Shown here in pieces: positions 51,084 to 59,136 of a stretch of DNA of 64,000 nt. The DNA is from a virus. The stretch is taken from positions 1-64,000 of IMG/VR virus record IMGVR_UViG_3300032093_000087; one strand, 5' to 3'. The notes under the pieces are model-generated. The model searched no databases. It was not told the DNA's origin and worked only from the letters and a program-made list of their open reading frames with translations. Numbering within the stretch: position 1 is the first letter of the stretch; each line of letters begins with the position of its first letter. Made by a program: the position numbers and the translations under genes.

Positions 51084-51563
51084 TTAAACAATACCGTGTG
51101 AAGTTAAATACTTATCTAACCCAGGAATGTCAATCCCAACAGACTTATAAATCCTAAAATTAAATATACCGGTGTTTTTCGTTATTCTCCCAATAGATTT
51201 ATGTTCTTCACGAAGAACCTCAACAGTAGACCCATATTTCTTAATTAACGACAAAAATTCTTTAGACTTCATGTTAGGGTTATTCACCAGTTCATCAAAA
51301 ATTAACCCCATAGCTAATGATCTTTGGATATAATGTTCCTTAGAAGTTTTAACTTCCGGATCAACTGAAATAGATCCGGTTGACCTTAACCCGGTGGAGA
51401 AGTATTTGAGATTGGTTAAATCCCACAATGGGTTTCTATTTCGAGTACAGAAACTTTTTAACTTTTTGGGACTACCTTTACACTCCAGGTACCTTGGAAT
51501 TAAACATTTAAAATCCTTTAATGTTTCCTCAACCTTAACCATTTGTTTTCTACTTAACTTCAT
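51084..51563 (-). CDS. Hypothetical partner of DUF262-HNH nuclease (159 aa)
   Basis: Starts MKLSRKQMVKVEETLKDFKC; basic helical N-terminal half with ECKGSPKKLKSFCTRNRN, then a segment SKEFLSLIKKYGSTVEVLREEHKSIG resembling a helix-turn-helix. It is 12 bp downstream of the DUF262-HNH gene and under the same promoter, so a functional pair is likely. May be an immunity, regulator or DNA-binding subunit. Family not recognised. Confidence 0.68.
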   Translation of the reverse strand: MKLSRKQMVKVEETLKDFKCLIPRYLECKGSPKKLKSFCTRNRNPLWDLTNLKYFSTGLRSTGSISVDPEVKTSKEHYIQRSLAMGLIFDELVNNPNMKSKEFLSLIKKYGSTVEVLREEHKSIGRITKNTGIFNFRIYKSVGIDIPGLDKYLTSHGIV

Positions 51564-51575
51564 ATATTATTTGTT

Positions 51576-52868
51576 TTATTGATTTAAAACTTTGTCAGAT
51601 TTTAATAGATTCTCTTCCCTGGTCATTAGAGATAGATTTTCTATTACTGTTTCACCCCCTTTAGAATGTGGCGTTTTATGATCCCCCACAATATATTTCG
51701 GATTTAACACTTGGTGAAGTCTGTACTTCCTTTTTGATCCATCCATAGACTCTAAAATACCTTTAGTTTCGATCCACTTTGAAATCTTTTGATCCTCAGT
51801 AAACAACCTATTAGGGTCCAGTATACTGAAATACTTATCATACACGTTACAAAACCCACATAGAATCAATTCAAACTTGTACTCTAGATACTTAGTCCCA
51901 CCACGGTTCAGTTCGTTCCATTGAGAACTTAAATTTGTTACAGGATCAACGGTCAATTTGATTCGATCTTCCTCAAGTTTTAAATACATATCAGAAAACT
52001 CACTAATCATTTCCTTTTTGAGTTTCATGTTGAATTTTCTTTGGGTTTCCAATAAAAATACAAATAGGTTAATTGAAAATGACTTGGTCACCACGGACTT
52101 GGTACTTACAATTTTAGTAATTACCTCTGACCAGGATTTTATTATTGACTCAAACTCAAGTCGTTCTGTGACATCATTTTGTACTGTGATTTGGTCTAAT
52201 AAACTAGAGTCAATGTTTGTGGTTGGTTTTTGGTGATATGTTAATAAAATTGACATTAATTCACGGTCACCCATTCTAGTCATGGTTACACCTTTTATTT
52301 TTGTTAGTACATCAATATACTTATCGGACATATTTCTAATGTAATTTGATGTAAAACTTCTAACCGCGTTCCTTTTCTCTTGTTGATTCCAAGCGGTACC
52401 ACTATTTCGGTTAATTGCGATATCATGTAAGTCTTGTTTACTTGAAAAATGTACCTCAACAATTGAAACCACACTGTCAAATAATTTTGAATCTTCTTGA
52501 CTGGCTTTTTTCCAGTCAGTAATCTTTGAGAATCTCTCAAACAGACACTCTGTCCGGTTAGATCCGTCAATTGATATGTATTCATAACCTTGATCACTTA
52601 ATTTTTTAAAGTACTCAAAATCATCATCATTTTTCTCAATATAAGCTTTTTGTATAGCGGAGTTAATTTCAGCTAAAACGATATTATCGGTATTTGTGTT
52701 GTGGAGAACCGAATCAATAAACTCAACTCTATCCTTTTTTTTCCATACTTTACGCCTCTGGATTCCATCATCGTAATATATCTTATCCTTTGTTCTACTT
52801 AAATAGTTGTGGATTGTAACGTCTGATTTGTTAATCAGTTTGATACTAAATTCTGGGTTTGAATTCAT
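51576..52868 (-). CDS. DUF262-HNH nuclease (GmrSD-like)
   Basis: 430 residues. The N-terminal part has GIQRRKVWKKKDRVEFIDS (residues 35-53) and ISIDGSNRTECLFERF (about 97-112), the ParB-like DUF262 motifs with a DGxxR core. The C-terminus has VGDHKTPHSKGGETVIENL and REENLLKSDK, an HNH nuclease. Proteins with both parts act as modification-dependent restriction enzymes. A phage copy could cut competitor DNA or help take over the host. Host-type promoter at 52891-52921. Confidence 0.85.
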   Translation of the reverse strand: MNSNPEFSIKLINKSDVTIHNYLSRTKDKIYYDDGIQRRKVWKKKDRVEFIDSVLHNTNTDNIVLAEINSAIQKAYIEKNDDDFEYFKKLSDQGYEYISIDGSNRTECLFERFSKITDWKKASQEDSKLFDSVVSIVEVHFSSKQDLHDIAINRNSGTAWNQQEKRNAVRSFTSNYIRNMSDKYIDVLTKIKGVTMTRMGDRELMSILLTYHQKPTTNIDSSLLDQITVQNDVTERLEFESIIKSWSEVITKIVSTKSVVTKSFSINLFVFLLETQRKFNMKLKKEMISEFSDMYLKLEEDRIKLTVDPVTNLSSQWNELNRGGTKYLEYKFELILCGFCNVYDKYFSILDPNRLFTEDQKISKWIETKGILESMDGSKRKYRLHQVLNPKYIVGDHKTPHSKGGETVIENLSLMTREENLLKSDKVLNQ

Positions 52869-52890
52869 ATAATAAATTTAAAATTGGAGA

Positions 52891-52921
52891 CAAATGTACC
52901 AATTAAATTATATAAAACCAA
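52891..52921 (-). promoter_or_regulatory. Bacteroidota-type promoter (DUF262-HNH pair)
   Basis: Minus-strand TTG, 20-nt spacer, TACATTTG. Confidence 0.7.
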
Positions 52922-52939
52922 ATATTTTTTGAAAAAAAA

Positions 52940-53299
52940 TTAACAATCATCACCATCCCACAAAGAAACCAAATAATCGTAGTACTCTTCGTACATTAGG
53001 TTTGTAACCTCATCTCGCTCTGGATAATCGTCATCTATATATATGGAGTCCTTTTTTGTTCTTGGTTCATCCTCATCTTCGTCATAATATTCATCATCAT
53101 CCTCATCATCTTCACAATTTTCATCTCTATAAAAAAAACATAACGCTTCACTTATACAAAAATCAGCGTATTCCTCACCATCCTCAAAATTACACGGGTC
53201 CTGGATTTCAGTTTGAAAGTCAATACTATCTCTTATTTCTTGGATTCTCCTAAGTCTTTGTCTCATTTTATCTTGAGACTCCGTAATGATATATTTCAT
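52940..53299 (-). CDS. Leader-bearing acidic protein, class 2
   Basis: 119 residues starting MKYIITESQDKMRQRLRRIQ. Mature part is about 40 percent Asp/Glu with ENCEDDEDDDEYYDEDEDE and three Cys. Last of a four-gene leader run. Function unknown. Confidence 0.72.
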   Translation of the reverse strand: MKYIITESQDKMRQRLRRIQEIRDSIDFQTEIQDPCNFEDGEEYADFCISEALCFFYRDENCEDDEDDDEYYDEDEDEPRTKKDSIYIDDDYPERDEVTNLMYEEYYDYLVSLWDGDDC

Positions 53300-53301
53300 A
53301 A

Positions 53302-53868
53302 TTATAAATATCTAACGTAGTCAAAAGCACTTTCACAGTACTCAGAAACTATTTTCATATATTTGTTATTGAACCAGTCTTTAATTTCGGAAAATGAATT
53401 AAACTTCATTTTAAGAGGTTCCTCTTCGTAAAAACCACCCGGATCAACCTCAAGTTCCTCGTCGTATCCTGTTTCACTGTCTTTATAGTTATAAAAATTT
53501 ACTTCTAGTGGCAACTTACAAACACCATCCCAGTATGGTGTAGCGTATCCAGTAATTTTGTCGTTCCTGTTTTTATCCGTACATATAAAGTAAATTGACC
53601 CTACCATATCGTCAGAATAAAATCTAATGTTATAAAGATAAGTATTGTATTCATAATCGACTAATCCATCCTTAAATAATTCCCATATTATATCATTTAA
53701 ATCACCACAATCTAACTCAGGAAAGTATTCTCCGGATAGTAATCTATCCATCATATCTATATTTAATCTAAATTTTTTCTTAGTTCTATAAAAACCAATT
53801 TCTTCAATAGATCGTTTTAACTCCCTTCGTACAATACTGGATTGAGATTCTGTGATTAAGTAGTTCAT
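53302..53868 (-). CDS. Leader-bearing protein, class 2 (paralogue of 63261-63845)
   Basis: 188 residues starting MNYLITESQSSIVRRELKRS. Features: DCGDLNDIIWELF, then TGYATPYWDGVCKLPLEVNF and a late FSEIKDWFNNKYM. The protein at 63261-63845 has SCTDLYEICDSVV, GVATPYWDGNCFLPVDVDLY and FETFKDIITWLNVTY, so the two are paralogues. Function unknown. Confidence 0.75.
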   Translation of the reverse strand: MNYLITESQSSIVRRELKRSIEEIGFYRTKKKFRLNIDMMDRLLSGEYFPELDCGDLNDIIWELFKDGLVDYEYNTYLYNIRFYSDDMVGSIYFICTDKNRNDKITGYATPYWDGVCKLPLEVNFYNYKDSETGYDEELEVDPGGFYEEEPLKMKFNSFSEIKDWFNNKYMKIVSEYCESAFDYVRYL

Positions 53869-53870
53869 AT

Positions 53871-54182
53871 TTATCCTATTGTTTCTTGATATCGTTTTTT
53901 GAGATAATCGTAGTAATTATTTTGAATATATCTTTGTAATTGGTTTCTAAATGTCACAAAACTATCATTATCATCATCATCTGTTGGTTTAATGTCGTCT
54001 TTAGCTATTATCTGAGCTATTGTGTATGAAATAAATGAAATAAACTCATCAAAATTAACCCTGGTTGTTCCAAGAACCCTATAAATAAACTGATCATCGT
54101 CGACATATTTTTTAAATAAATCTTCGATCATACCTCTTCGTCTTAATAGATGAAACTGTGACTCAGTTATAATAATTTTCAT
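53871..54182 (-). CDS. Leader-bearing protein, class 2
   Basis: 103 residues starting MKIIITESQFHLLRRRGMIE. Mature part helical with FKKYVDDDQFIYRVLGTTRV and a Tyr-rich end (QNNYYDYLKKRYQE). The motif CATATTTATAATATATG places the promoter element next to the ATG. Function unknown. Confidence 0.73.
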   Translation of the reverse strand: MKIIITESQFHLLRRRGMIEDLFKKYVDDDQFIYRVLGTTRVNFDEFISFISYTIAQIIAKDDIKPTDDDDNDSFVTFRNQLQRYIQNNYYDYLKKRYQETIG

Positions 54183-54198
54183 ATATTATAAATATGGA

Positions 54199-54909
54199 CT
54201 AATCCATAAAGTCTTCTTTTGTGATTATAATACTCTCACCCGAAATAAATTTTTTCTCGGTGTGATTTAAAATTAACATGGAATCACCCTCATGAGTAAA
54301 CTTTAACATACCATCGTATTCCATATCATCATCCGGACCAACAAAGTCCCTCATGGTTATAAAAATTTCGTTATCAGCGTTATCCCTATTAAACCCAACC
54401 GAGATCGTAGTACCTTCTGAATGTAGTAATACTTCACCCACTCTAAAATCCATACCTTCACCAGAAAACTGAATATAAAGTGAATAAGGTATCCCACTAT
54501 TTAGTGTGGGTATGTTGTTCTTAATTATATCTCTAAAATGATGATCTGAATCTTTTGGTAAAGGTATTTTATTTTTTTTTCTATCATAGTTCCAGTATTT
54601 TGGTGTGAGTATGATTTCTTTATCTGACGGATTTATAATTATATCACAAACAAATGTATTGTCCTGTTTGTTTGTATTTTGGTACAACAAATTACCGTAA
54701 GATAAAAGTACTTTTTCTAAAAACTGTTTAAACATTCTTGGGGGGTTAACCTGGTCACCGGTTGTACTAAAAAACACATCATCGAAGTACTCAATCTCAT
54801 CCCAATACATGTCAACATTAGTCCCAACGGAACCAATAGGATTAAGATACATCATTAACATCTTGAATGTATTCAAATCTTTTCTATCGAAGTCACCCTT
54901 ATTACTCAT
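54199..54909 (-). CDS. Hypothetical protein (236 aa)
   Basis: Start chosen at the ATG whose codon overlaps the upstream stop by 8 bp (MSNKGDFDRKDLNTFKM). A mixed alpha/beta soluble protein with ILTPKYWNYDRKKNKIPLP and a C-terminal beta part. Coupled to the gene before it. No family recognised. Confidence 0.62.
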   Translation of the reverse strand: MSNKGDFDRKDLNTFKMLMMYLNPIGSVGTNVDMYWDEIEYFDDVFFSTTGDQVNPPRMFKQFLEKVLLSYGNLLYQNTNKQDNTFVCDIIINPSDKEIILTPKYWNYDRKKNKIPLPKDSDHHFRDIIKNNIPTLNSGIPYSLYIQFSGEGMDFRVGEVLLHSEGTTISVGFNRDNADNEIFITMRDFVGPDDDMEYDGMLKFTHEGDSMLILNHTEKKFISGESIIITKEDFMD

Positions 54910-55588
54910 TGAATGAATCAACTGTAAGTGTTATTTCGTGATCAAAAAACTCACTCTCTTCGGTATTCCACCGGTGATCTATGTCGATACTTTTTTTTGT
55001 TAGTGTTATCTTTCCTTGTGATCCCTCATTAATTTCCCATCCACCAAAATCTTCTAGTAAATTATAACAAATGTCCTCAATTCCCGCTGGTACATCCCCC
55101 GATCCGTTCTTACTTTGATACTGACCTTCCACATAACCTGAGTCACCACCACCACTATAATCAATAACAACCCCATTTGAGTTGATTTCTTCTAAAAATT
55201 TTTGTACCTCAATAAATGTGTCATAAATAGAGTCACCTTCTTCGTAATCCCCAAACTCATAATATGATCCGGTATCTTCAGTACCATAAGTTGTTACGTT
55301 CATACCCCCAATTCTCATGGTTGTTTTATCAAAATAAACGTCAAAATTCGACCATGAACTCATTTCGTCATCAAAATAATACCTAGCTTCATCATACAAT
55401 TCTTTAGCAGAACCCTCAACTACATCTGTTAGTAAATCTGTCATGTTTTGTGGTATACTTTTATCACCACTATTACAGTAAAATGTAACGTATTCAATGT
55501 TACCCTCATCGCACTGTACGTTAGCGTATGGTTTTTCACACGATAACAGAGATACAAATCTCATAAAAAGTTTAAATTTATTTTTCAT
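54902..55588 (-). CDS. Hypothetical protein (228 aa)
   Basis: Starts MKNKFKLFMRFVSLLSCEKP; the first 17 residues are hydrophobic and could be a weak signal. Mature part is acidic with NSGDKSIPQNMTDLLTDVV and DYSGGGDSGYVEGQYQ. The TATATTTATTAATATG motif is directly upstream. Function unknown. Confidence 0.62.
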   Translation of the reverse strand: MKNKFKLFMRFVSLLSCEKPYANVQCDEGNIEYVTFYCNSGDKSIPQNMTDLLTDVVEGSAKELYDEARYYFDDEMSSWSNFDVYFDKTTMRIGGMNVTTYGTEDTGSYYEFGDYEEGDSIYDTFIEVQKFLEEINSNGVVIDYSGGGDSGYVEGQYQSKNGSGDVPAGIEDICYNLLEDFGGWEINEGSQGKITLTKKSIDIDHRWNTEESEFFDHEITLTVDSFNE

Positions 55589-55686
55589 ATTAATAAATAT
55601 ATGAAAATATCTTATATGTTAAATGTTCATTTACCTAACAATTTAATATTTATTAAAAAAATAAACATAAAAAAAAACAATTAAAA

Positions 55687-56529
55687 ATGGAGTACGTACC
55701 ATCTAGTAAAATCAGAAAAGAGATACCAATACTTACAAATTCAATTAAACGAAACGAATTAAGACTTAGTAATTTATCTAAACCAATTTCATTAATGAAG
55801 AAATTAGAAGAAAAATCTAAAGACCTGGAAGAAAGAATTGATAAGACTGTTAATGAAAAAGAAAAATCCTTACTAATTTTAGAATTAAACTTGGTAAAAA
55901 AACAAATTGACGAGACTAAAAAATTAATAACTGTCGAACTAGAAAAAGAAATGTCAGTATTACGAGGTGTAATTGAAAAACAAAAAGAGGAATTGGATTT
56001 ACTTAATGTAAAATTAGAGGAATCATTAAAATATGAGGAGGAGGTTAGAGTTAGAAAAGGTATTACTGTTTGTGAAACAATAGACATTAGACCGTTTTTT
56101 CCAAATACCATCAGATTAACTATCAATAAGGGGGAGGTTGTTGAGTATCTAAGATCAATAGATACAAACACGGTATACTTAAAAATATCAACAATGGTAA
56201 ATTCGGAGTCCACTAACGAGACCCCAACTAATATAAAACCTGTTGATTATAATACAATATTTTTAAATGATGGTGGTCGTGTTATTATTGACGACAGTGT
56301 TAAGTACCCACTTGAGGAGGGGGTTAAAAATGTAATTGGGGACGCCATCAAAAACCCAGTCAATGGTTTTGGGTCTGAGACAAACTATATAAGTCAGGTT
56401 CTTAATTTTAATATGGACATTGTTATTAACCCTAGCAGTGGATTTATTGTTAGAGATGTTGATAGAAACGACGGTGATTTATCTGTCTGGGTTTTATCTA
56501 GTTCGGATGGACCAATTAAACAATTATAA
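55687..56529 (+). CDS. Coiled-coil protein (280 aa)
   Basis: Residues about 30-120 are a long Lys/Glu/Leu coiled coil (KKLEEKSKDLEERIDKTV, EKQKEELDLLNVKLEES). After it come two beta parts with RPFFPNTIRLTINKGEVVEY and a C-terminal NPSSGFIVRDVDRNDGDLSV. Could be a tail or structural part, or a host-interaction protein. Ends at a strong terminator. Confidence 0.7.
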   Translation: MEYVPSSKIRKEIPILTNSIKRNELRLSNLSKPISLMKKLEEKSKDLEERIDKTVNEKEKSLLILELNLVKKQIDETKKLITVELEKEMSVLRGVIEKQKEELDLLNVKLEESLKYEEEVRVRKGITVCETIDIRPFFPNTIRLTINKGEVVEYLRSIDTNTVYLKISTMVNSESTNETPTNIKPVDYNTIFLNDGGRVIIDDSVKYPLEEGVKNVIGDAIKNPVNGFGSETNYISQVLNFNMDIVINPSSGFIVRDVDRNDGDLSVWVLSSSDGPIKQL

Positions 56530-56532
56530 AAC

Positions 56533-56560
56533 AAAACCCCCACCTAAAATGGGGGTTTTA
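56533..56560. terminator. Bidirectional terminator
   Basis: AAAACCCCCA / TGGGGGTTTT with a 7-nt loop between the convergent coiled-coil gene and the leader mini-gene. Confidence 0.8.
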
Positions 56561-56716
56561 TTATTTTTTACGACCCTGACAGTGAGCTCTCTGGGAGAAA
56601 CCTTTGGGGTTTTTACAATTTATTGATTTTTTATATTTTTCGGACCATTTTTCATTAACCACACGTTCTATCATGTGAATTAATTCCGATTCTGTTAATC
56701 TAATTACTTTTTTCAT
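56561..56716 (-). CDS. Leader-bearing mini-protein (51 aa)
   Basis: Encodes MKKVIRLTESELIHMIERVV then NEKWSEKYKKSINC and KNPKGFSQRAHCQGRKK. The first 22 residues are a canonical class-1 leader (V-N-E); the rest is a basic Cys/His peptide. Just below common length cut-offs, but the leader shows it is a real gene. Basic residues suggest nucleic-acid binding inside the capsid. Confidence 0.8.
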   Translation of the reverse strand: MKKVIRLTESELIHMIERVVNEKWSEKYKKSINCKNPKGFSQRAHCQGRKK

Positions 56717-56720
56717 GTAA

Positions 56721-57086
56721 TTAATCTTCAGATCTTCTTCGTCTAACCTTCATTGGTCCTTTCTTATCCTTATAGGTGTCAAACATTGATTTTGAGTGGG
56801 GACCTTTACCAAATTTATTCAGGGACTGTTTAGGATATTTTTCACTGTATTTGTCAAAATCGTCAAACTCCTCCTCATCAAAATCCACATCATCTAATTT
56901 AACACTTACGTCTTCATCATTAAACCAATTCTCATCATCGAAAGATGAAAATGTTTCCTCAGAATCTCTATTTGATTTCCAATTTTTATCAGCGTCCTTA
57001 AGAGATGACTCATCTTCCATTTCCGTAACCATCCTTTTAATTAGTCTGGTTAATTCGTTTTCGGTTAATCTAATTACCTTTTTCAT
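56721..57086 (-). CDS. Leader-bearing acidic protein, class 1
   Basis: 121 residues starting MKKVIRLTENELTRLIKRMV then TEMEDE (V-T-E). The middle is Asp/Glu-rich with VKLDDVDFDEEEFDDFDKY; the end is basic (KVRRRRSED). Promoter-like TATAAATA complement at 57099-57106. Only 4 bp before the mini-protein, so same operon. Confidence 0.78.
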   Translation of the reverse strand: MKKVIRLTENELTRLIKRMVTEMEDESSLKDADKNWKSNRDSEETFSSFDDENWFNDEDVSVKLDDVDFDEEEFDDFDKYSEKYPKQSLNKFGKGPHSKSMFDTYKDKKGPMKVRRRRSED

Positions 57087-57098
57087 ACAATATTTATT

Positions 57099-57106
57099 TA
57101 TAAATA
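57099..57106 (-). promoter_or_regulatory. Phage promoter-like motif
   Basis: Minus-strand GATATTTATAAATAA, 12 nt before the ATG of the acidic leader gene. Confidence 0.5.
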
Positions 57107-57116
57107 TCTAAGTTTA

Positions 57117-57686
57117 TTAATATGATACGTAAACATCTGTAAATTTAATACCGTATTCGTCCAGATACTCAGCAAAAATACTCTCTAGTGATCCTCTAAA
57201 CCAGTTATCCCATTCCCAGTAATCCTCATCGTCCGACCATTCTTCATGTGATGTAACATAACCACCCTCCTCTGTTGAATATATTTTAAAGTCATATAAA
57301 TCACCTATATGTATTTCAACATCGAGATATAGAGAGTTTTTTCTTTGGGTTCTATCTATTCCGATAATATTAAACTTAAATGTATCATTAGTTTGGAATC
57401 CGTTTTTAATTAGGAAGGTCTCGTCAAGTTCCTGACCAGTAAACTCAATATCGAAACGTTTATATCTTTCCTCTTCATTTAGATTTAAATAATCATTATA
57501 CAAATTAAGTATTTCTTCTTCCGACCCAAATTCCTGTGGATCCCACAACCTCATCTTCTTCAACCGAGTCCAATTAATTTTTGGGATAAGGGTAGCTTCT
57601 TTTTGTGAGTCCCAGACTTTTTTAATCATTCGTTTTCTCTGATCATGAATCTCCTCGTTTAATATATTTCTAATAAACTCTTTCAT
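57117..57686 (-). CDS. Leader-bearing protein
   Basis: The start at 57686 gives MKEFIRNILNEEIHDQRKR (leader with L-N-E at residues 9-11). The frame to 57773 is rejected because GTATTTATCATATATG lies in it. 189 residues; acidic, Trp-rich, with SDDEDYWEWDNWFRG. Function unknown. Confidence 0.72.
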   Translation of the reverse strand: MKEFIRNILNEEIHDQRKRMIKKVWDSQKEATLIPKINWTRLKKMRLWDPQEFGSEEEILNLYNDYLNLNEEERYKRFDIEFTGQELDETFLIKNGFQTNDTFKFNIIGIDRTQRKNSLYLDVEIHIGDLYDFKIYSTEEGGYVTSHEEWSDDEDYWEWDNWFRGSLESIFAEYLDEYGIKFTDVYVSY

Positions 57687-57702
57687 ATATGATAAATACA
57701 AA

Positions 57703-58047
57703 TTAATACCTACTTTGATTACATTTACGAACATATAAATTTCGAATATAATTCCCGTAATTTTCATCCACAAGTTTATTTAAAACCGATAGATCCATAT
57801 CAGATCCACCATTTTCCGTATTATCGTGAAAAAAATCCCAATTCTCATTAACAAATTCCTCAATCGACCTATCCCTAAGATTATCCAAAAAAGTATCTGG
57901 GTTAAACACTGAACACCACCAAGGTTGATCTGAATTATTCTCATACCCATTAATCTGATCCTCAACAATTTCAACAAACTGATTAATTCGTCTTAAAACA
58001 TATCGTCTAAGATTATTATTTTGATCTTCTGTTATGATAATTTTCAT
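57703..58047 (-). CDS. Leader-bearing protein, class 2
   Basis: 114 residues starting MKIIITEDQNNNLRRYVLRR. One Cys in QPWWCSVFNPDTF; last part NYIRNLYVRKCNQSRY is basic. A GGTATTTATTTATATG motif is directly upstream. Function unknown. Confidence 0.74.
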   Translation of the reverse strand: MKIIITEDQNNNLRRYVLRRINQFVEIVEDQINGYENNSDQPWWCSVFNPDTFLDNLRDRSIEEFVNENWDFFHDNTENGGSDMDLSVLNKLVDENYGNYIRNLYVRKCNQSRY

Positions 58048-58070
58048 ATAAATAAATACCCCAGGAAATA

Positions 58071-58098
58071 AAAAACCCCACTAATGAGGTGGGGTTTT
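58071..58098 (-). terminator. Terminator after Cys-rich leader gene
   Basis: AAACCCCAC / GTGGGGTTT with a 7-nt loop. Confidence 0.75.
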
Positions 58099-58113
58099 AA
58101 ATAAATTCAGAAT

Positions 58114-58458
58114 TTATTGAGCTGCACAGCTTTGTCCACCGTACTTACCAGTGTCAATACAACTAACAACACAAGCTGTAATTTTTATAATATCATCAGT
58201 GTGTGATAATATCTGTGATGTACAAGCCATGGTACCAAAACCGGGACTCAAAATCATTGTTCCACAGTCAATAAGAAAATCTTGGAATTCCTTAGCTGTG
58301 GACATTTTTCTAGCACAATACATTAATGATCTTTGACCTGGAAATTTATTTGAGGTCATTTTTATTTTTTTACTTAGGTCCTCAACAACCCCTTCAGTCA
58401 TAACTCTTTTTACTATTCTAGTCAAATCTGACTCAGTTAATCTAACAACTTTTTTCAT
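58114..58458 (-). CDS. Leader-bearing Cys-rich protein, class 1
   Basis: 114 residues starting MKKVVRLTESDLTRIVKRVM then TEGVVED (M-T-E). Mature part is about 90 residues with six Cys (LMYCARKM, LIDCGTM, MACTSQI, ACVVSCIDT, SCAAQ) and looks like a small disulfide-rich or helical hairpin fold. Could be effector-like. Function unknown. Confidence 0.78.
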   Translation of the reverse strand: MKKVVRLTESDLTRIVKRVMTEGVVEDLSKKIKMTSNKFPGQRSLMYCARKMSTAKEFQDFLIDCGTMILSPGFGTMACTSQILSHTDDIIKITACVVSCIDTGKYGGQSCAAQ

Positions 58459-58497
58459 AATTTTTTATTTGTATAAATAAATATCATTAAAAATGAA

Positions 58498-58524
58498 AAA
58501 CCTCACCCGAAAGGATGAGGTTAT
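58498..58524 (-). terminator. Terminator after YceI gene
   Basis: Minus-strand AACCTCA-TCCTTTCGGG-TGAGGTT with a T run. Confidence 0.75.
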
Positions 58525-58542
58525 CACTTTTTTAATAAATTG

Positions 58543-59079
58543 TTATTGTTCTGATTCTACAGTTTCCGTAACTACCTCCAAAGTTTGTAAGTCAATAGTT
58601 AAAGTAACATCATCACTAACCAAAACACCACCGGTTTCAAGGGGAGCGTTCCAGGTTAAATCAAAATCATCACGACTTATTTTACCAGAAAACTCAAATC
58701 CGTGTTTTCTATTTCCCCACGGGTCAACACTGGTACCATTGTATTCAGAACTTAATGTGACTACACGAGTTACACCTTTAATTGTTAAATCACCAGTGAT
58801 TGATTCATCACCAACGTTGTACCCATTCGAAACAAATGAGATACTTGGGTATTTTTCCGAATCAAAAAATTCAGGTGACTTTAAATGATTATCCCTATCC
58901 AAATTACTAGTATTAATTGAATTGGTGTCCAACGTAAAGTTTACAGATAACTTATCCATTTCACCTTTAAGGGATCCATCAAATTTTGTAAAATTACCCC
59001 TAACTGTTGAGATCATTAAATGTTTCACTTTAAATCCTACCTCAGAGTGAGCTGAGTCAATAATTAAATTTTTTTCCAT
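58543..59079 (-). CDS. YceI-family protein
   Basis: 178 residues with the YceI pattern: DSAHSEVGFKVKHLMISTVRG (seen as DxxHS..F..KH), KSPEFFDSEKYPSISF and GDLTIKGVTRVVTL, then SRDDFDLTWN. The family has a lipocalin-like barrel binding polyisoprenoids or other lipids. Cellular YceI proteins are exported; this one has no signal peptide. Rare in phages; might bind undecaprenyl or quinone lipids of the host. Confidence 0.9.
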   Translation of the reverse strand: MEKNLIIDSAHSEVGFKVKHLMISTVRGNFTKFDGSLKGEMDKLSVNFTLDTNSINTSNLDRDNHLKSPEFFDSEKYPSISFVSNGYNVGDESITGDLTIKGVTRVVTLSSEYNGTSVDPWGNRKHGFEFSGKISRDDFDLTWNAPLETGGVLVSDDVTLTIDLQTLEVVTETVESEQ

Positions 59080-59136
59080 AATATATTTTTTATGTAGAAT
59101 GAATAGATAAAATAATTTGATTTGTCAATAGTGATT

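Noticed and set aside
51576-52868. Complete GmrSD, BREX or other multi-gene defence island
   Set aside because: Only one DUF262-HNH gene and one small unknown partner are present; no ATPase, methylase or helicase genes adjoin.
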